DNA of 33,008 nucleotides from positions 1 to 33,008 of the forward strand of contig NZ_JAUXPI010000060.1 in NCBI RefSeq assembly GCF_030684035.1. The letters run 5' to 3'. Each line of letters starts with the position of its first letter. Within the stretch, counting starts at the first letter, position 1. Source of the stretch: Phaeovulum sp. (GTDB lineage: Bacteria; Pseudomonadota; Alphaproteobacteria; Rhodobacterales; Rhodobacteraceae). Shown here one piece after another: positions 17,567 through 26,753 of the stretch. The notes under the pieces were generated by a model. That model saw nothing but the letters and a program-made list of their open reading frames with translations. It was not told the origin of the DNA and made no database searches. The translations under genes and the position numbers were made by a program.

Positions 17567-18748
17567 ATGATTGCTTCCGTGCTTCCCACCTACAACCGCA
17601 CCGCCTTCGGCTTTGTCAAAGGCGAGGGCAGCTGGCTGACCGCCACCGATGGCAGCCGCTACCTCGATCTTGGCGCGGGCATCGCGGTCAACGCGCTCGG
17701 CCATGCCAACCCCGATCTGGTCGCAGCGCTGACCGAACAGGCGGGCAAGCTCTGGCATGTCTCGAACCTCTACCAGATCCCTGAACAGCAGCGGCTGGCC
17801 GACGCGCTGGTAAACGCGACCTTTGCCGATACGGTGTTTTTCACCAATTCCGGCACCGAGGCGCTGGAGCTCGCGGTCAAGATGGCGCGGAAATACTGGT
17901 ATGAACGGGGCGAGGCGGACCGCTTCGAGATCGTCACCCTTGAAGGCGCGTTTCACGGCCGCTCCACCGCCGCCATCGCGGCCTCCGGTGCGGAAAAGAT
18001 GGTCAAGGGCTTCGGGCCGCTGATGCCCGGTTTCCGGCAGGTGAAATGGGGCGATGCAGCGGCGCTGAAAGCCGCCACCGGGCCGCAGACCGCCGCTGTT
18101 CTGGTCGAGCCGATCCAGGGCGAGGGCGGCATTCGTGCCCTCGCCGATGCCGAGCTGCGGGCGCTGCGCGCGCTGTGCGACGAGACCGGCGCGCTTCTCA
18201 TCCTTGACGAGGTGCAATGCGGCATGGGCCGCACCGGGCGGCTTTTCGCGCATGAATGGGCCGGTATCGCGCCCGACATCATGATGGTTGCCAAGGGCAT
18301 CGGCGGCGGCTTTCCGCTGGGCGCGGTTCTGGCCACCGAACGCGCTGCCTCGGGCATGATCGGGGGCACCCATGGCTCGACCTATGGCGGCAACCCGCTG
18401 GCCTGCGCGGTCGGCGCGCGGGTGGTGGAGATCGTGACCGAGCCCGGCTTTCTGGCCGAGGTCAACCGCAAGGCGGCGCTTTTTCGCCAAGGGCTTGAAG
18501 GGTTGGTTGCAGCGCATCCGCAGGTTTTCGAGGCGGTGCGCGGGCAGGGCCTGATGCTTGGCCTGAAATGCATTCCGGCCCCGGTGGAGGTGGTCAAGGC
18601 CGCCTACGGCGAACACCTGCTGACCGTGCCTGCCGCCGACAATGTGTTGCGCCTGTTGCCGGCGCTCAACATAGCCGATGCCGATCTGGCCGAGGCGCTG
18701 GCCCGGCTTGACCGCGCCGCTACCGCGCTTGAAGCCGATGCCGCCTGA
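17567..18748 (+). CDS. argD: Acetylornithine aminotransferase
   Basis: A 393-residue PLP-dependent class III aminotransferase. It catalyses the reversible exchange between N-acetylglutamate semialdehyde and N-acetylornithine in arginine synthesis, and ArgD may also serve the lysine pathway. Typical segments are [52 protein letters not shown] (PLP-binding aspartate) and [15 protein letters not shown] (Schiff-base lysine). ATG 17567 gives [12 protein letters not shown], close to the usual family start, with AGGAA upstream. The run argD-GNAT-argF supports the biosynthetic ArgD assignment over a catabolic aminotransferase. Confidence 0.93.
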   Translation: MIASVLPTYNRTAFGFVKGEGSWLTATDGSRYLDLGAGIAVNALGHANPDLVAALTEQAGKLWHVSNLYQIPEQQRLADALVNATFADTVFFTNSGTEALELAVKMARKYWYERGEADRFEIVTLEGAFHGRSTAAIAASGAEKMVKGFGPLMPGFRQVKWGDAAALKAATGPQTAAVLVEPIQGEGGIRALADAELRALRALCDETGALLILDEVQCGMGRTGRLFAHEWAGIAPDIMMVAKGIGGGFPLGAVLATERAASGMIGGTHGSTYGGNPLACAVGARVVEIVTEPGFLAEVNRKAALFRQGLEGLVAAHPQVFEAVRGQGLMLGLKCIPAPVEVVKAAYGEHLLTVPAADNVLRLLPALNIADADLAEALARLDRAATALEADAA

Positions 18749-19232
18749 AAGCTACAGCTTCCGCGAGGTGACGCGCGCGGATTATCTGCAGCTGCGCCGC
18801 TGGCTGGCCGAGCCGCATGTGATTGCCGCCTGGGGTCCGGTCGAGGAAGAGATCGCGCTGATCGAGGCGGAGATTGACGGCGGCGATTGCGCCATGCATC
18901 TGGTTGCGGCAAACGGCACGCCGATCGGCTTCATCCAGGACTGGGGCGTCCACGAGGCGGGGGTGCCGCATTTCGCCGACAGGCCACCTGGCACCCGCGC
19001 GACAGATACATTCCTTGGCGCAACGAGCCATCTCGGCAAGGGGCACGCCAAGGCCTATGTCCGACGCTATGCCGAAATGCTCCGCGCCAGCGGTGCCCCG
19101 GCGGTTGTGACCGATCCGCGGCCAACCAATCCGTGCGGCGTTGCGATGTATCGCGGTGCCGGATTTGAAGCCTTTGATACAAGGATCTGCGAGGAAGGAA
19201 TTCCCGCGATCTGCATGCAATTCCGGGGCTGA
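18738..19232 (+). CDS. GNAT acetyltransferase, AAC(6')-like fold, in arg operon
   Basis: A 164-residue acetyl-CoA-dependent N-acetyltransferase. It shows the pattern of the AAC(6')/IucB-like GNAT branch: [21 protein letters not shown] at the start, GFIQDW in the middle, the acetyl-CoA loop region [13 protein letters not shown], and [24 protein letters not shown] near the end. Its start overlaps the argD stop by 11 bases and argF follows 23 bases later, so it is co-expressed with arginine synthesis. The substrate is unknown. Resemblance to aminoglycoside acetyltransferases does not show resistance; many housekeeping relatives exist. An earlier in-frame start at 18678 lies deep in argD and is unlikely. 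Confidence 0.8.
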   Translation: MPPESYSFREVTRADYLQLRRWLAEPHVIAAWGPVEEEIALIEAEIDGGDCAMHLVAANGTPIGFIQDWGVHEAGVPHFADRPPGTRATDTFLGATSHLGKGHAKAYVRRYAEMLRASGAPAVVTDPRPTNPCGVAMYRGAGFEAFDTRICEEGIPAICMQFRG

Positions 19233-19255
19233 TGCCCAGAAGAAAGACCGAAAAG

Positions 19256-20182
19256 ATGCAACATTTCCTCGATATCCACACCACCGACCCCGCCGCCCTG
19301 CGCGCCATGATCGACAGCGCGCGCGCCATGAAGGACGCGCGCGGCGGCCGCCCGCGCGGTGCCACCGACGACGAACAGCCGCTTGCGGGCCGCATGGTGG
19401 CGCTGATCTTCGAGAAACCCTCGACCCGAACCCGGGTTTCCTTCGACGTGGGCGTGCGCCAGATGGGCGGCCAGACCATGGTGCTGTCGGGGCGTGAAAT
19501 GCAGCTTGGCCATGGCGAAACCATTGCCGATACCGCCCGCGTGCTTTCGCGCTATGTCGATCTCATCATGATCCGCACCTATGAAGAGGCGACCTTGCAG
19601 GAAATGGCGGAACACGCCACGGTGCCGGTGATCAACGGCCTGACCAACCGCACCCACCCCTGCCAGATCATGGCCGACGTGATGACCTACGAAGAACACC
19701 GCGGCCCGATCCGGGGGCGCAAGGTGGTCTGGTCTGGCGATGGCAACAATGTCTGCGCAAGCTTTCTGCATGCGGCGGGGCAGTTCGGCTTTGATTTCAC
19801 CTTTACCGGCCCCGAACCTCTCGACCCCGAGCGCGGTTGGCTGGAGTTTGCCCGCGCCCAGGGTGTCGATGCCCGCATCGAGCGCGACCCGTTCAAGGCG
19901 GTCGCGGGGGCTGACCTTGTGGTGACTGATACCTGGGTTTCGATGCACGACCCGGAATCCGCCAAGGAGCGGCGCCACAACCAGTTGCGCGGCTATCAGG
20001 TCAATGCTGCGCTGATGGCAGGGGCCAATCCGGACGCGCTTTTCATGCACTGCCTGCCCGCGCACCGCGAGGACGAGGTGACCAGCGCGGTCATGGATGG
20101 CCCCGCCTCGGTGGTGTTTGAAGAGGCCGAAAACCGCCTGCATGCGCAAAAGGCAATCATGCGCTGGTGCCTTGGGGTTTGA
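19256..20182 (+). CDS. argF: Ornithine carbamoyltransferase
   Basis: A 308-residue enzyme that makes citrulline from ornithine and carbamoyl phosphate. The diagnostic motifs are all present: carbamoyl-phosphate loop STRTR, HPCQ, ornithine loop DTWVSMHD and the catalytic HCLPAHR. ATG 19256 gives [12 protein letters not shown], the common alphaproteobacterial start, with a purine-rich AGAAAGA ribosome binding site. A start at 19232, overlapping the GNAT stop, is possible but adds an unconserved MPRRKTEK leader. The gene sits two genes after argD in the same orientation. Confidence 0.95.
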   Translation: MQHFLDIHTTDPAALRAMIDSARAMKDARGGRPRGATDDEQPLAGRMVALIFEKPSTRTRVSFDVGVRQMGGQTMVLSGREMQLGHGETIADTARVLSRYVDLIMIRTYEEATLQEMAEHATVPVINGLTNRTHPCQIMADVMTYEEHRGPIRGRKVVWSGDGNNVCASFLHAAGQFGFDFTFTGPEPLDPERGWLEFARAQGVDARIERDPFKAVAGADLVVTDTWVSMHDPESAKERRHNQLRGYQVNAALMAGANPDALFMHCLPAHREDEVTSAVMDGPASVVFEEAENRLHAQKAIMRWCLGV

Positions 20183-20197
20183 GCAGGGGGTGCCAAA

Positions 20198-20746
20198 ATG
20201 ACCACCGCATTACTCATCATCGACATGCAGCAGGCGATGGCCGACCGCATTGCCAAGGGGCGCGATTGCGCCAACCCCGAGGCGGGCGCGCGCATCGCCA
20301 CGCTGGCGGCGGCGTTTCGTGCGCGCGCCCTGCCGGTGCTGCATGTCCGCCACCACGACCCCGACCCGGCCTCAAGCTTTCATGCTGGCAAGCCGGGTGC
20401 CGCACCTTTGCCCTGCGATGCCGCGACTGAAGGCGAGGCGGTGTTCATCAAATCCACCTCGTCGGCCTTCGCCTCGACCGACCTTGCCGCCTATCTGAAG
20501 CGCGAGGGCATCGGGCGGCTGGTAATAACCGGTGCCGTCGCGGGCTTTTGCGTAACCTCTACGGCGCGCGCCGCAAGCGACCTCGGCTTTGAGGTGGTGC
20601 TGCCGCGCGATGCGCTGCTAGGCTTCGATCTGCCCTTTGAAGGCGCGCGGTTGCCCGCGCAGACCATCCTTCAGGTCACGCTGGCCACCCTTGGTGCCGA
20701 TTTTGCCACCCTCACAACCACCGAGGCGCTGCGCTCCGGGCTCTGA
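20198..20746 (+). CDS. Isochorismatase-family cysteine hydrolase
   Basis: A 182-residue cytoplasmic hydrolase of the isochorismatase/nicotinamidase superfamily. The expected catalytic triad is visible: Asp9 (LLIIDMQ), Lys85 (FIKSTSSAF) and Cys118 (GAVAGFCVTSTAR), with the cis-peptide region just before the cysteine. Members cleave amides, ureas or vinyl ethers, and the substrate cannot be assigned here. The gene starts 15 bases after argF with a G-rich ribosome binding site, so it is probably the last gene of the arg run. It is followed by a converging operon, so its association with arginine synthesis may only be positional. Confidence 0.85.
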   Translation: MTTALLIIDMQQAMADRIAKGRDCANPEAGARIATLAAAFRARALPVLHVRHHDPDPASSFHAGKPGAAPLPCDAATEGEAVFIKSTSSAFASTDLAAYLKREGIGRLVITGAVAGFCVTSTARAASDLGFEVVLPRDALLGFDLPFEGARLPAQTILQVTLATLGADFATLTTTEALRSGL

Positions 20747-20761
20747 CCACCCGCGGCACGT

Positions 20762-22579
20762 TCAGAACATGTCAAGCGCGTGCGCGGCCTCGTATTCGCG
20801 CGATTGCGCCAGCATGCGCACCCCGGCGTTCGGCGCGCCAAGGCCGGAATAACCGTTGCGCTGCACGACCTCGAAGAATAGGCCGTTGAGGCTGCGGGTA
20901 TAAAGCTGGAAATATTCGCCCGCCCCGTCGCGGTCATATAGGATGTTGAGCGCCCGCATCCGCTCGACCAGATCGGCGGGCAGATCAAAGCGCAAGTAGA
21001 GGTCGTCATAGTAGTTGGGCGGCATTTTCAGCACATATTCGCCCGGCAAGGTTGCGGCATAGGCAAAGACATCGGGCGTGGCGAAGGCGAAATGGTGCCA
21101 TGCCGCATAGCCCGCCTTTTCCAGAAACCGCTGCGTCGAGGTGCCTGCACTCAGCGAAGAATTGAGCGACAGGCGAACCGTGCCGGTATCGTTGGCCACC
21201 ACGCGGCTGTGCACGGTGCCATGCGGGTCAAGCACATCGCGCTGCGATTCCGAGCGAAAATCCAAGATTGCGCGGTAAAAGAGCAGCGCCGAAAGGAACA
21301 GGTTCGGCACCAGCGCCTGGGCGAAATGATCAATATGGGTCAGGCTGCCAACCGCCGCCGTCTTGGCCATTGGCGGCAACTCGCGGCGGAAAAACCCGGT
21401 TTCGACAAGCGGCCGGTCGAGCAGGTAGAACGCGCTGCCCCCCGGCCCGCGGATCAGCGGCAGGTCGTGGCCCTCAGCCGCAGCACCGGACTCGGCAAGT
21501 CTTGCCAGCGGTGCCGTGTCGGAAATCGCCAGCCCGATCGCCGCGACCGAAAGGCCCTGCATCAGATAGACCGAATGCGCGAGCCCCTTTTCGGCGCTGT
21601 TCAGCACCAGCGTGATGTCGCCTTGGCTGTAGGCCGTCAGCCCCCCCTTGCTATGGCTTTTTGCAAACCCCATTGCACCGAGCAGCGCCGCCAGGTCGGC
21701 CGCATCCTGCCCGCGGCAGGCAAATTCGATGAAGGCCAAGCGCTCCACCGCCGAATGCGCGCCACCCTCGGCGGCAAGCCTGTCGTCGAGCAGATCGAAG
21801 CTGCGCATCGCATCGCGCGCGATCAGCGCCGGTTCAAGCGCCCGCAGCTGGTCGTTGAAAATCTCCATCGACATCGGCCCCGCATAGCCGCGCGTGATCA
21901 ACCCCGCGTAGAGTTCGGCCACCGGCAGGTTGCCTTGCCCTGGCAGCAGGCGGAAGCTTTCGGTCATCAGCCGCGGGTCGATGCGGGTGGTGGGCGCGTC
22001 GGCAAGATGCACCAGAAACACCCGCGACATGTCAACCTCTGCCAGCGCCGCCAGCCCGGCATCGGCGGCAAAGGTGTGAATGGCGTTGATCACCAGCCCA
22101 AGATTCGGTCGTGCCGCGCGCTGCACGATATCCCATGCCTGCGCATAGGTTCGCACCTGCGTCGAACTGGCAAGCGCCTCGTAGCCGATCTTCAGGCCGC
22201 GCGTCGCGGCCATGTCGGCCAGCCGCGCAAGGTCGGCTGCGGCGCGGGCAGGGTCGGGCAGGGTATCGGCGCGGGTGTTGGCGCAAACCACCAGCAGCGG
22301 CGCGCCGAGCCGGGCGGCAAGGTCGATGAAGCGCTCGACCTGCTTGGTGCACCAGTCGGCGCGGTCGGCGGGCGAAGCCTCCCAGTCGCGCAAGGATTGC
22401 AGGCTGGTTATGGCGATGCCCGAGGCGCGGGCCAGTGCGCCGATTTCGTCGGGTGTGCCATCGAATCCGATGATGTCTTCGCGGAAAATCTCGATGCCAT
22501 GAAACCCCGCCTCGGCTGCGGCGCGGATTTTTTCGCCAAGCGGATCCGAGAAGGAAAGCGAAGAGATGCAGCGTTGCAT
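20762..22579 (-). CDS. QuiC-type TIM barrel fused to an HPPD-like dioxygenase
   Basis: A 605-residue two-domain protein. The first domain (about 1-270) is a xylose-isomerase-like TIM barrel of the kind that dehydrates 3-dehydroshikimate to protocatechuate in quinate-using bacteria. The second (about 285-605) is a vicinal-oxygen-chelate domain like 4-hydroxyphenylpyruvate dioxygenase, with its iron triad in THIDHFAQ, WHHFAFAT and FFEVVQRNGY. The barrel keeps two glutamates (IGYEAL and SMEIF). It has Asn in NAIH where QuiC-type enzymes have Asp, and His in VHLADAP where they have Gln. Canonical dehydratase activity is therefore uncertain. ATG 22579 is chosen for MQRCISSLSFSD and an upstream GGAGAA. 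It is the last gene of the LysR-linked operon. Confidence 0.82.
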   Translation of the reverse strand: MQRCISSLSFSDPLGEKIRAAAEAGFHGIEIFREDIIGFDGTPDEIGALARASGIAITSLQSLRDWEASPADRADWCTKQVERFIDLAARLGAPLLVVCANTRADTLPDPARAAADLARLADMAATRGLKIGYEALASSTQVRTYAQAWDIVQRAARPNLGLVINAIHTFAADAGLAALAEVDMSRVFLVHLADAPTTRIDPRLMTESFRLLPGQGNLPVAELYAGLITRGYAGPMSMEIFNDQLRALEPALIARDAMRSFDLLDDRLAAEGGAHSAVERLAFIEFACRGQDAADLAALLGAMGFAKSHSKGGLTAYSQGDITLVLNSAEKGLAHSVYLMQGLSVAAIGLAISDTAPLARLAESGAAAEGHDLPLIRGPGGSAFYLLDRPLVETGFFRRELPPMAKTAAVGSLTHIDHFAQALVPNLFLSALLFYRAILDFRSESQRDVLDPHGTVHSRVVANDTGTVRLSLNSSLSAGTSTQRFLEKAGYAAWHHFAFATPDVFAYAATLPGEYVLKMPPNYYDDLYLRFDLPADLVERMRALNILYDRDGAGEYFQLYTRSLNGLFFEVVQRNGYSGLGAPNAGVRMLAQSREYEAAHALDMF

Positions 22580-22685
22580 GGGGCGTTCTCCGGCCGGCGG
22601 GGCATTCGGGCGCAGGGTAGCCCCGCGCCCCGGTCGGTGCAAACCGAATTGGTGCCGCGCCAACCAGCGGCGGCGCGGCAAAGCG

Positions 22686-24461
22686 TCAATTGGTGCTGGT
22701 GTGGCCCACCTTTTGCCCCGGCGAATAGATGTCGAGAATGTTCCAGTGGCCCGTGGTCGGCGTGGGGTTGTTGATCATCGCCACATCAATCACCGTCGGC
22801 CGCCCCGAGGCAATCGCCGCCGCAAGCGCCGGACGGAAGGCGGCGGCAGAGCCAACGCGCACCCCGTCGCAGCCATAGGCGCGGGCAATTGCGGCGTAGT
22901 CGGGGGTCTGTTCCATCACGCTTGCAGCCTTCTGGAAGGTGGTGCCGTAGGTTAGCCCGTAATGCGCCTTTTGCAGCCCGGCTATGGTGCCAAAGGCGTT
23001 GTTGTTCATCACCACCCAGATCACCGCCAGCCCTTCCGCCGCCGCTGTTGCCAGCACCGCAGGGTTCTGGCCAAAACCGCCGTCGCCGACAAGGCTGATG
23101 ACCACCCGATCCGGTGCCGCGATCTTGGCACCAAGCGCTGCGGGCGGGCCGAAGCCCATGGTGGCAAAGCCGCCCGGAATGAGGATGCTGCCCGGGGTGA
23201 GAATGTCGAACTGTTGCGCCACGCCATTCTTGTTCCAGCCCACATCCGAGGTGAGGTAAGCATCGCGCGGCATTTCGGCGCGCAGGTCTGCCAGAATACG
23301 CTCGGGCATCATCGGGAAGGCGTCCGATTGCTGCATCGCCAGATTGCGCCCGGCAAACTCGGCGCGGAAACCGGCTATCGCCTGCACCAGCGCCGGGCGC
23401 TGCACGCCTTTCGGCACCATCTCTCGGGCGACGCGGTTCAAGACTTTCAGCGCGGCTTTCAGGTCTGCCACCACGCCCAATTCGACCGGGTAGTTGCGGC
23501 CGATTTCCTGCGGCTCGATATCGATCTGGATGAGGCGCGAGGCACCATCGGCGATGTTGAAGGTATATTGCGGCTCCCACGAGGAACAATCCGCCTCCTT
23601 GAAGCGGGTGCCAAGGCCGAGGATCAGGTCGGCACCAAGCGTGGTTCGATTGGTGAAGGCGGTGCCCCAGAAACCGGTCATGCCCAGCACCAGCGGGTGA
23701 TCGTCGGGCAGGCAGCCCTTGCCCATCAGGCTGTGCGCCACCGGCAACTGCAGATGATCGACCAGTGCCCTGAGCTCATCCCAGGCCCGCGCTAGCGCCA
23801 CCCCGCCGCCCGCGTAGATCGCCGGATTTTTTGCATCGAGCAGCCGCGAAATGATCGCTCGCGCGGTTTCCTCGTCGATCGAGGGTTTCACCAGCGTCTT
23901 GGCGTTGGCCTTCAGCCGATCCCAGAGCGCCACCTCGATCTGCGCCGAGAAAAAGTCCATCGGCACGTTGACCAGCACCGGGCCGGGTTGCCCGCTTTCG
24001 GCGAGCGCGAAGGCCTTTTCGAGGATCTCGGGGAAAAGCTCGGGCGTATCCACCCGCCAGGCCCGCTTCACGAAGGGGCGGTATATCTCATGCTGGCTGG
24101 CATCGGCATGCAGGTTTACCTCCTGATGCGGGTGCTTGCCGTAGTAGTAGCTGGGCACATCGCCCGCGATCACCACCATCGGCGTGCAATCAAGCGCCGC
24201 ATTGGCAACCCCGGTTGCCGCATTGGTCAGGCCCGGCGAAAGGTGGCTGAGCAGCACCGAGGCCTTGCCGGTCACCCGCGCATAGCCATCCGCCGCATGG
24301 GCGGCGATCTGTTCGTGGCGCGTGTTGATGAAGCCCAGCTTGCTGTTCGCCATCGCCGACAGCACCGCAATGTTGGTATGCCCGCAAAGGCCGAACACAT
24401 GCCGCACGCCGCGCCCTTCGAGGTAGCGCACCAGTTGCGTTGAAACGAGGTCCCTGGCCAT
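22686..24461 (-). CDS. ThDP-dependent decarboxylase/acetolactate-synthase-like enzyme
   Basis: A 591-residue cytoplasmic enzyme with the three-domain layout of acetolactate-synthase-type ThDP enzymes. The catalytic glutamate lies in NTRHEQIAAHAADGYAR. The middle domain includes NPAIYAGGGV. The C-terminal ThDP/Mg site is GDGGFGQNP, then NNNAFGTI. It lacks a nearby small regulatory subunit and is not closely similar to IlvB. Likely chemistry is decarboxylation of a 2-oxo acid or carboligation; the substrate is unknown. ATG 24461 overlaps the stop of the aldehyde dehydrogenase gene (TGATG), suggesting coupled expression and possibly direct hand-over of an aldehyde product. Confidence 0.82.
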   Translation of the reverse strand: MARDLVSTQLVRYLEGRGVRHVFGLCGHTNIAVLSAMANSKLGFINTRHEQIAAHAADGYARVTGKASVLLSHLSPGLTNAATGVANAALDCTPMVVIAGDVPSYYYGKHPHQEVNLHADASQHEIYRPFVKRAWRVDTPELFPEILEKAFALAESGQPGPVLVNVPMDFFSAQIEVALWDRLKANAKTLVKPSIDEETARAIISRLLDAKNPAIYAGGGVALARAWDELRALVDHLQLPVAHSLMGKGCLPDDHPLVLGMTGFWGTAFTNRTTLGADLILGLGTRFKEADCSSWEPQYTFNIADGASRLIQIDIEPQEIGRNYPVELGVVADLKAALKVLNRVAREMVPKGVQRPALVQAIAGFRAEFAGRNLAMQQSDAFPMMPERILADLRAEMPRDAYLTSDVGWNKNGVAQQFDILTPGSILIPGGFATMGFGPPAALGAKIAAPDRVVISLVGDGGFGQNPAVLATAAAEGLAVIWVVMNNNAFGTIAGLQKAHYGLTYGTTFQKAASVMEQTPDYAAIARAYGCDGVRVGSAAAFRPALAAAIASGRPTVIDVAMINNPTPTTGHWNILDIYSPGQKVGHTSTN

Positions 24462-25867
24462 CACATGACCTCGGAGTTGTGGAATTCGCCGAACAATTCC
24501 GCGTCCGACGGCCGGTCTTCGGCGATCGGGCGCGAAACCCATGTCACGTTCATGTAGTGCTTGAGGCTGACGTTTTCGTTGGTGATGTTACCGCCCCAGA
24601 TGCCGCAGCCGAGGCTCGATGTCATCGGCATGCCGTTGGAGAACGACCCGGCATTCGCCTTCGATTGCGGCTGGCGCACCATCATGCGCGAAACCGGGGC
24701 CACGGCGGCAAGCCGCGCGATATGGTCATCGTCAAAGGAATAGATGCCGCAGCTGTGGCCCTTGCCGCCGACCTCGTAGATCTGCGCCACTTTCTTCAGC
24801 GCATCGTCGAACCCGTTGTATTTGAACAACGCCATGACCACGCAGAGTTTTTCCGACGAGAAGCGGTGTTCCCCGCCGATCCCCTCCTGCTCGACCATGA
24901 TGAACTTGCGGTCGGCGGGAATGCTGAAGCCGGCGATTTCCGCAATCTTCTGGGCTTTCACCGCGACGGTGTTGATGGTGCGGTGGCCCTCGGCATCCCA
25001 CATTGCCTTTTCCAGCAGGGATTTTTCGGCGGGGCTGCACAGATAACCGCCTTCGGCCACCAAGGCGTCGCGCATCGCGTCATAGACGCGCGCATCGATC
25101 AGCAGGTTGCCATCTGCCGAACATCCCGAGCCATAGTCGGAGGTTTTCGACACCCGGCTGTTGAAGGCCGCTTCCTTGATGTCGGCGGTTTCGTCGATCA
25201 CCATTGTCGAGTTTCCGGCACCGACACCAAAGGCAGGTTTGCCCGAGGAATAGGCTGCCTTGACCATCGGCTTGCCGCCGGTGGCAAGGGTGAGGTCGCA
25301 TTGCGCCATCAGCTCGCCGGTAAACGGGATCGAGGGGTTCTTCACGCATTGGAACAGATCTTCCGGCGCGCCGAGCTTTTTCAGCGTCGCGCGCATGACG
25401 CGGACCATCTCGTAGGTGGTTTTCTTGGCGCGCGGATGCGGAGAAAAGATCACCGCATCCTTGCACTTGATCGCGTAGATGCCGGTGACAGGGGGGGTCA
25501 GTTCGGGGTTGGTGGTGGGGATCAGCGAGGCAATCACGCCCGCCGGTTTGGCGATCTTGGTAATGCCCTTTGCCTCGTCCACCTCGATCACCCCCACCGA
25601 CTTGCCGCGCAGCGCGTCGCGCAGCACGCCAAGCACCTTGAAACGCTTTCCCGCGCGGCCTTCGCGGTCGCCAATGCCGCTTTCGTCCACCCCCATCTGG
25701 GCAATGCGCACAAAGGTCGTCTCGTTGCCGCAGGCCCAGCCAAGCGCCTGCGCCAGCCGGTCAACCTGCGCCTGGTCGTAGTCCTTGATCGCCTCCATCG
25801 CCACGCGGGCACGGGCAACCATGTCGGCGACGGTCTGGATATCTTCGGGGGAAAGGTCGCGGGCCAT
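24461..25867 (-). CDS. CoA-acylating aldehyde dehydrogenase
   Basis: A 468-residue NAD(P)-dependent enzyme that turns an aldehyde into an acyl-CoA. It belongs to the acylating branch (EutE, AdhE N-domain, SauS), shown by IPTTNPELTPP (residues around 110), GVGAGNSTMVIDE, the likely catalytic cysteine in DYGSGCSADG and the C-terminal WGGNITNENVSLKHYMNVTWV. The resemblance to sulfoacetaldehyde dehydrogenases is suggestive only, because no sulfonate transporter or sulfite handling gene is nearby. The start at 25867 (MARDLSPED) is preferred over 25882. Overlap with the ThDP gene implies the two act in sequence. Confidence 0.85.
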   Translation of the reverse strand: MARDLSPEDIQTVADMVARARVAMEAIKDYDQAQVDRLAQALGWACGNETTFVRIAQMGVDESGIGDREGRAGKRFKVLGVLRDALRGKSVGVIEVDEAKGITKIAKPAGVIASLIPTTNPELTPPVTGIYAIKCKDAVIFSPHPRAKKTTYEMVRVMRATLKKLGAPEDLFQCVKNPSIPFTGELMAQCDLTLATGGKPMVKAAYSSGKPAFGVGAGNSTMVIDETADIKEAAFNSRVSKTSDYGSGCSADGNLLIDARVYDAMRDALVAEGGYLCSPAEKSLLEKAMWDAEGHRTINTVAVKAQKIAEIAGFSIPADRKFIMVEQEGIGGEHRFSSEKLCVVMALFKYNGFDDALKKVAQIYEVGGKGHSCGIYSFDDDHIARLAAVAPVSRMMVRQPQSKANAGSFSNGMPMTSSLGCGIWGGNITNENVSLKHYMNVTWVSRPIAEDRPSDAELFGEFHNSEVM

Positions 25868-25901
25868 TTCGGGTCTCCTCAAACGGGGTCAGGGGGCTGG
25901 C

Positions 25902-26753
25902 TCAGCCAGCGGTTCCGGTGCGTGGCGAAGGCGCAAGGCCCTGCCGGTCAAAGATGCGATGCGCCGCTTCCAGGCAGCGGCGGGCATGGCCAAGATGGCC
26001 AAGCTCGGCGCTGCGGCGCGCATTGGGCAGTTCGATCGACAGCGGCACTTTCGGCAGCGCTGCGGCAAGTGCGGCAAAGTCGATAGCCCCCTCGCCGGGG
26101 TAAAGCCGCGCCTCGCGGGCGATGTGCAGCATCTCCTCGCGGGTGCCGGGGATTTCGGCGGGCGCATCGCAAATGTGCAGAAAGTTGATCCATTCGCGCC
26201 GCACCGAGCGCAGATCCGCAAGCCTTGCATGGGAAAAGTGCCAATAGAGCGTGTCGATCAACAGCCCCGCATTGGCGCGGTTGGCAAGGTCGAGCACCTC
26301 GACCGCGTCCTCAAGGCTGGCCAGGCGCGAAAACGCGGGAAACTCCAGATTGATCGTCAGCCCGAAGGGTGCGGCGAGGTCGCAGATTTCGCAGAACCGC
26401 TCCACCACGAAGTCGCGGTCATTGCGCACACTGGTCCAGGCCGAGGCGATCACATGGCGCGCACCAAGTTCGGCCCCCGCTTCGAAGGCGGGCAGGAAGC
26501 TCTGCGGGTCCACCTCGCGCAAGATGCGCGCCAGTTCGATGTCGTGCGCCTTCAGCCCGGTTTCGGCAAGCGCCGCACGGGCGCGGCGCAGCATCATCGG
26601 CGAAAGCGGGTCCGCCGCGGGCTCGCCCGGCACCCCGAGGTTGATCAGGCGGAAGCTGACATAGTCATAGCCCGCCTCGGCCGCGACCTGGGTCTGTTCG
26701 ACCGGGGTGAGGCCGGGCACGGTCAGGTAGGCAAGCGATATCGGCCTGTTCAT
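25902..26753 (-). CDS. TIM-barrel sugar isomerase/epimerase-like protein
   Basis: A 283-residue protein of the xylose-isomerase-like/AP endonuclease 2 superfamily. The metal ligands expected of the family are visible in order: Glu in NLEFPAF, Asp in LLIDTLYWHF, His in FLHICDAP and Glu in LSIELPN. Members isomerise or epimerise keto-sugars and hydroxy-oxo acids, or dehydrate them; the substrate is unknown. The start overlaps the stop of the HMG-CoA-lyase-like gene by four bases, and 34 bases separate it from the aldehyde dehydrogenase start. It is a separate protein from the QuiC-like barrel at the end of the operon and keeps the canonical ligand set. Confidence 0.82.
   Translation of the reverse strand: MNRPISLAYLTVPGLTPVEQTQVAAEAGYDYVSFRLINLGVPGEPAADPLSPMMLRRARAALAETGLKAHDIELARILREVDPQSFLPAFEAGAELGARHVIASAWTSVRNDRDFVVERFCEICDLAAPFGLTINLEFPAFSRLASLEDAVEVLDLANRANAGLLIDTLYWHFSHARLADLRSVRREWINFLHICDAPAEIPGTREEMLHIAREARLYPGEGAIDFAALAAALPKVPLSIELPNARRSAELGHLGHARRCLEAAHRIFDRQGLAPSPRTGTAG

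Noticed and set aside
24461-25867. Sulfoacetaldehyde degradation as the role of the aldehyde dehydrogenase
   Set aside because: The neighbouring ThDP enzyme does not resemble sulfoacetaldehyde acetyltransferase, and there is no sulfonate transporter or sulfite-handling gene nearby.
24440-26086. Open frame of more than 500 codons on the plus strand opposite the ThDP and aldehyde dehydrogenase genes
   Set aside because: The minus-strand genes show full motif sets and overlapping starts and stops; the opposite frame encodes low-complexity Arg/His-rich sequence.
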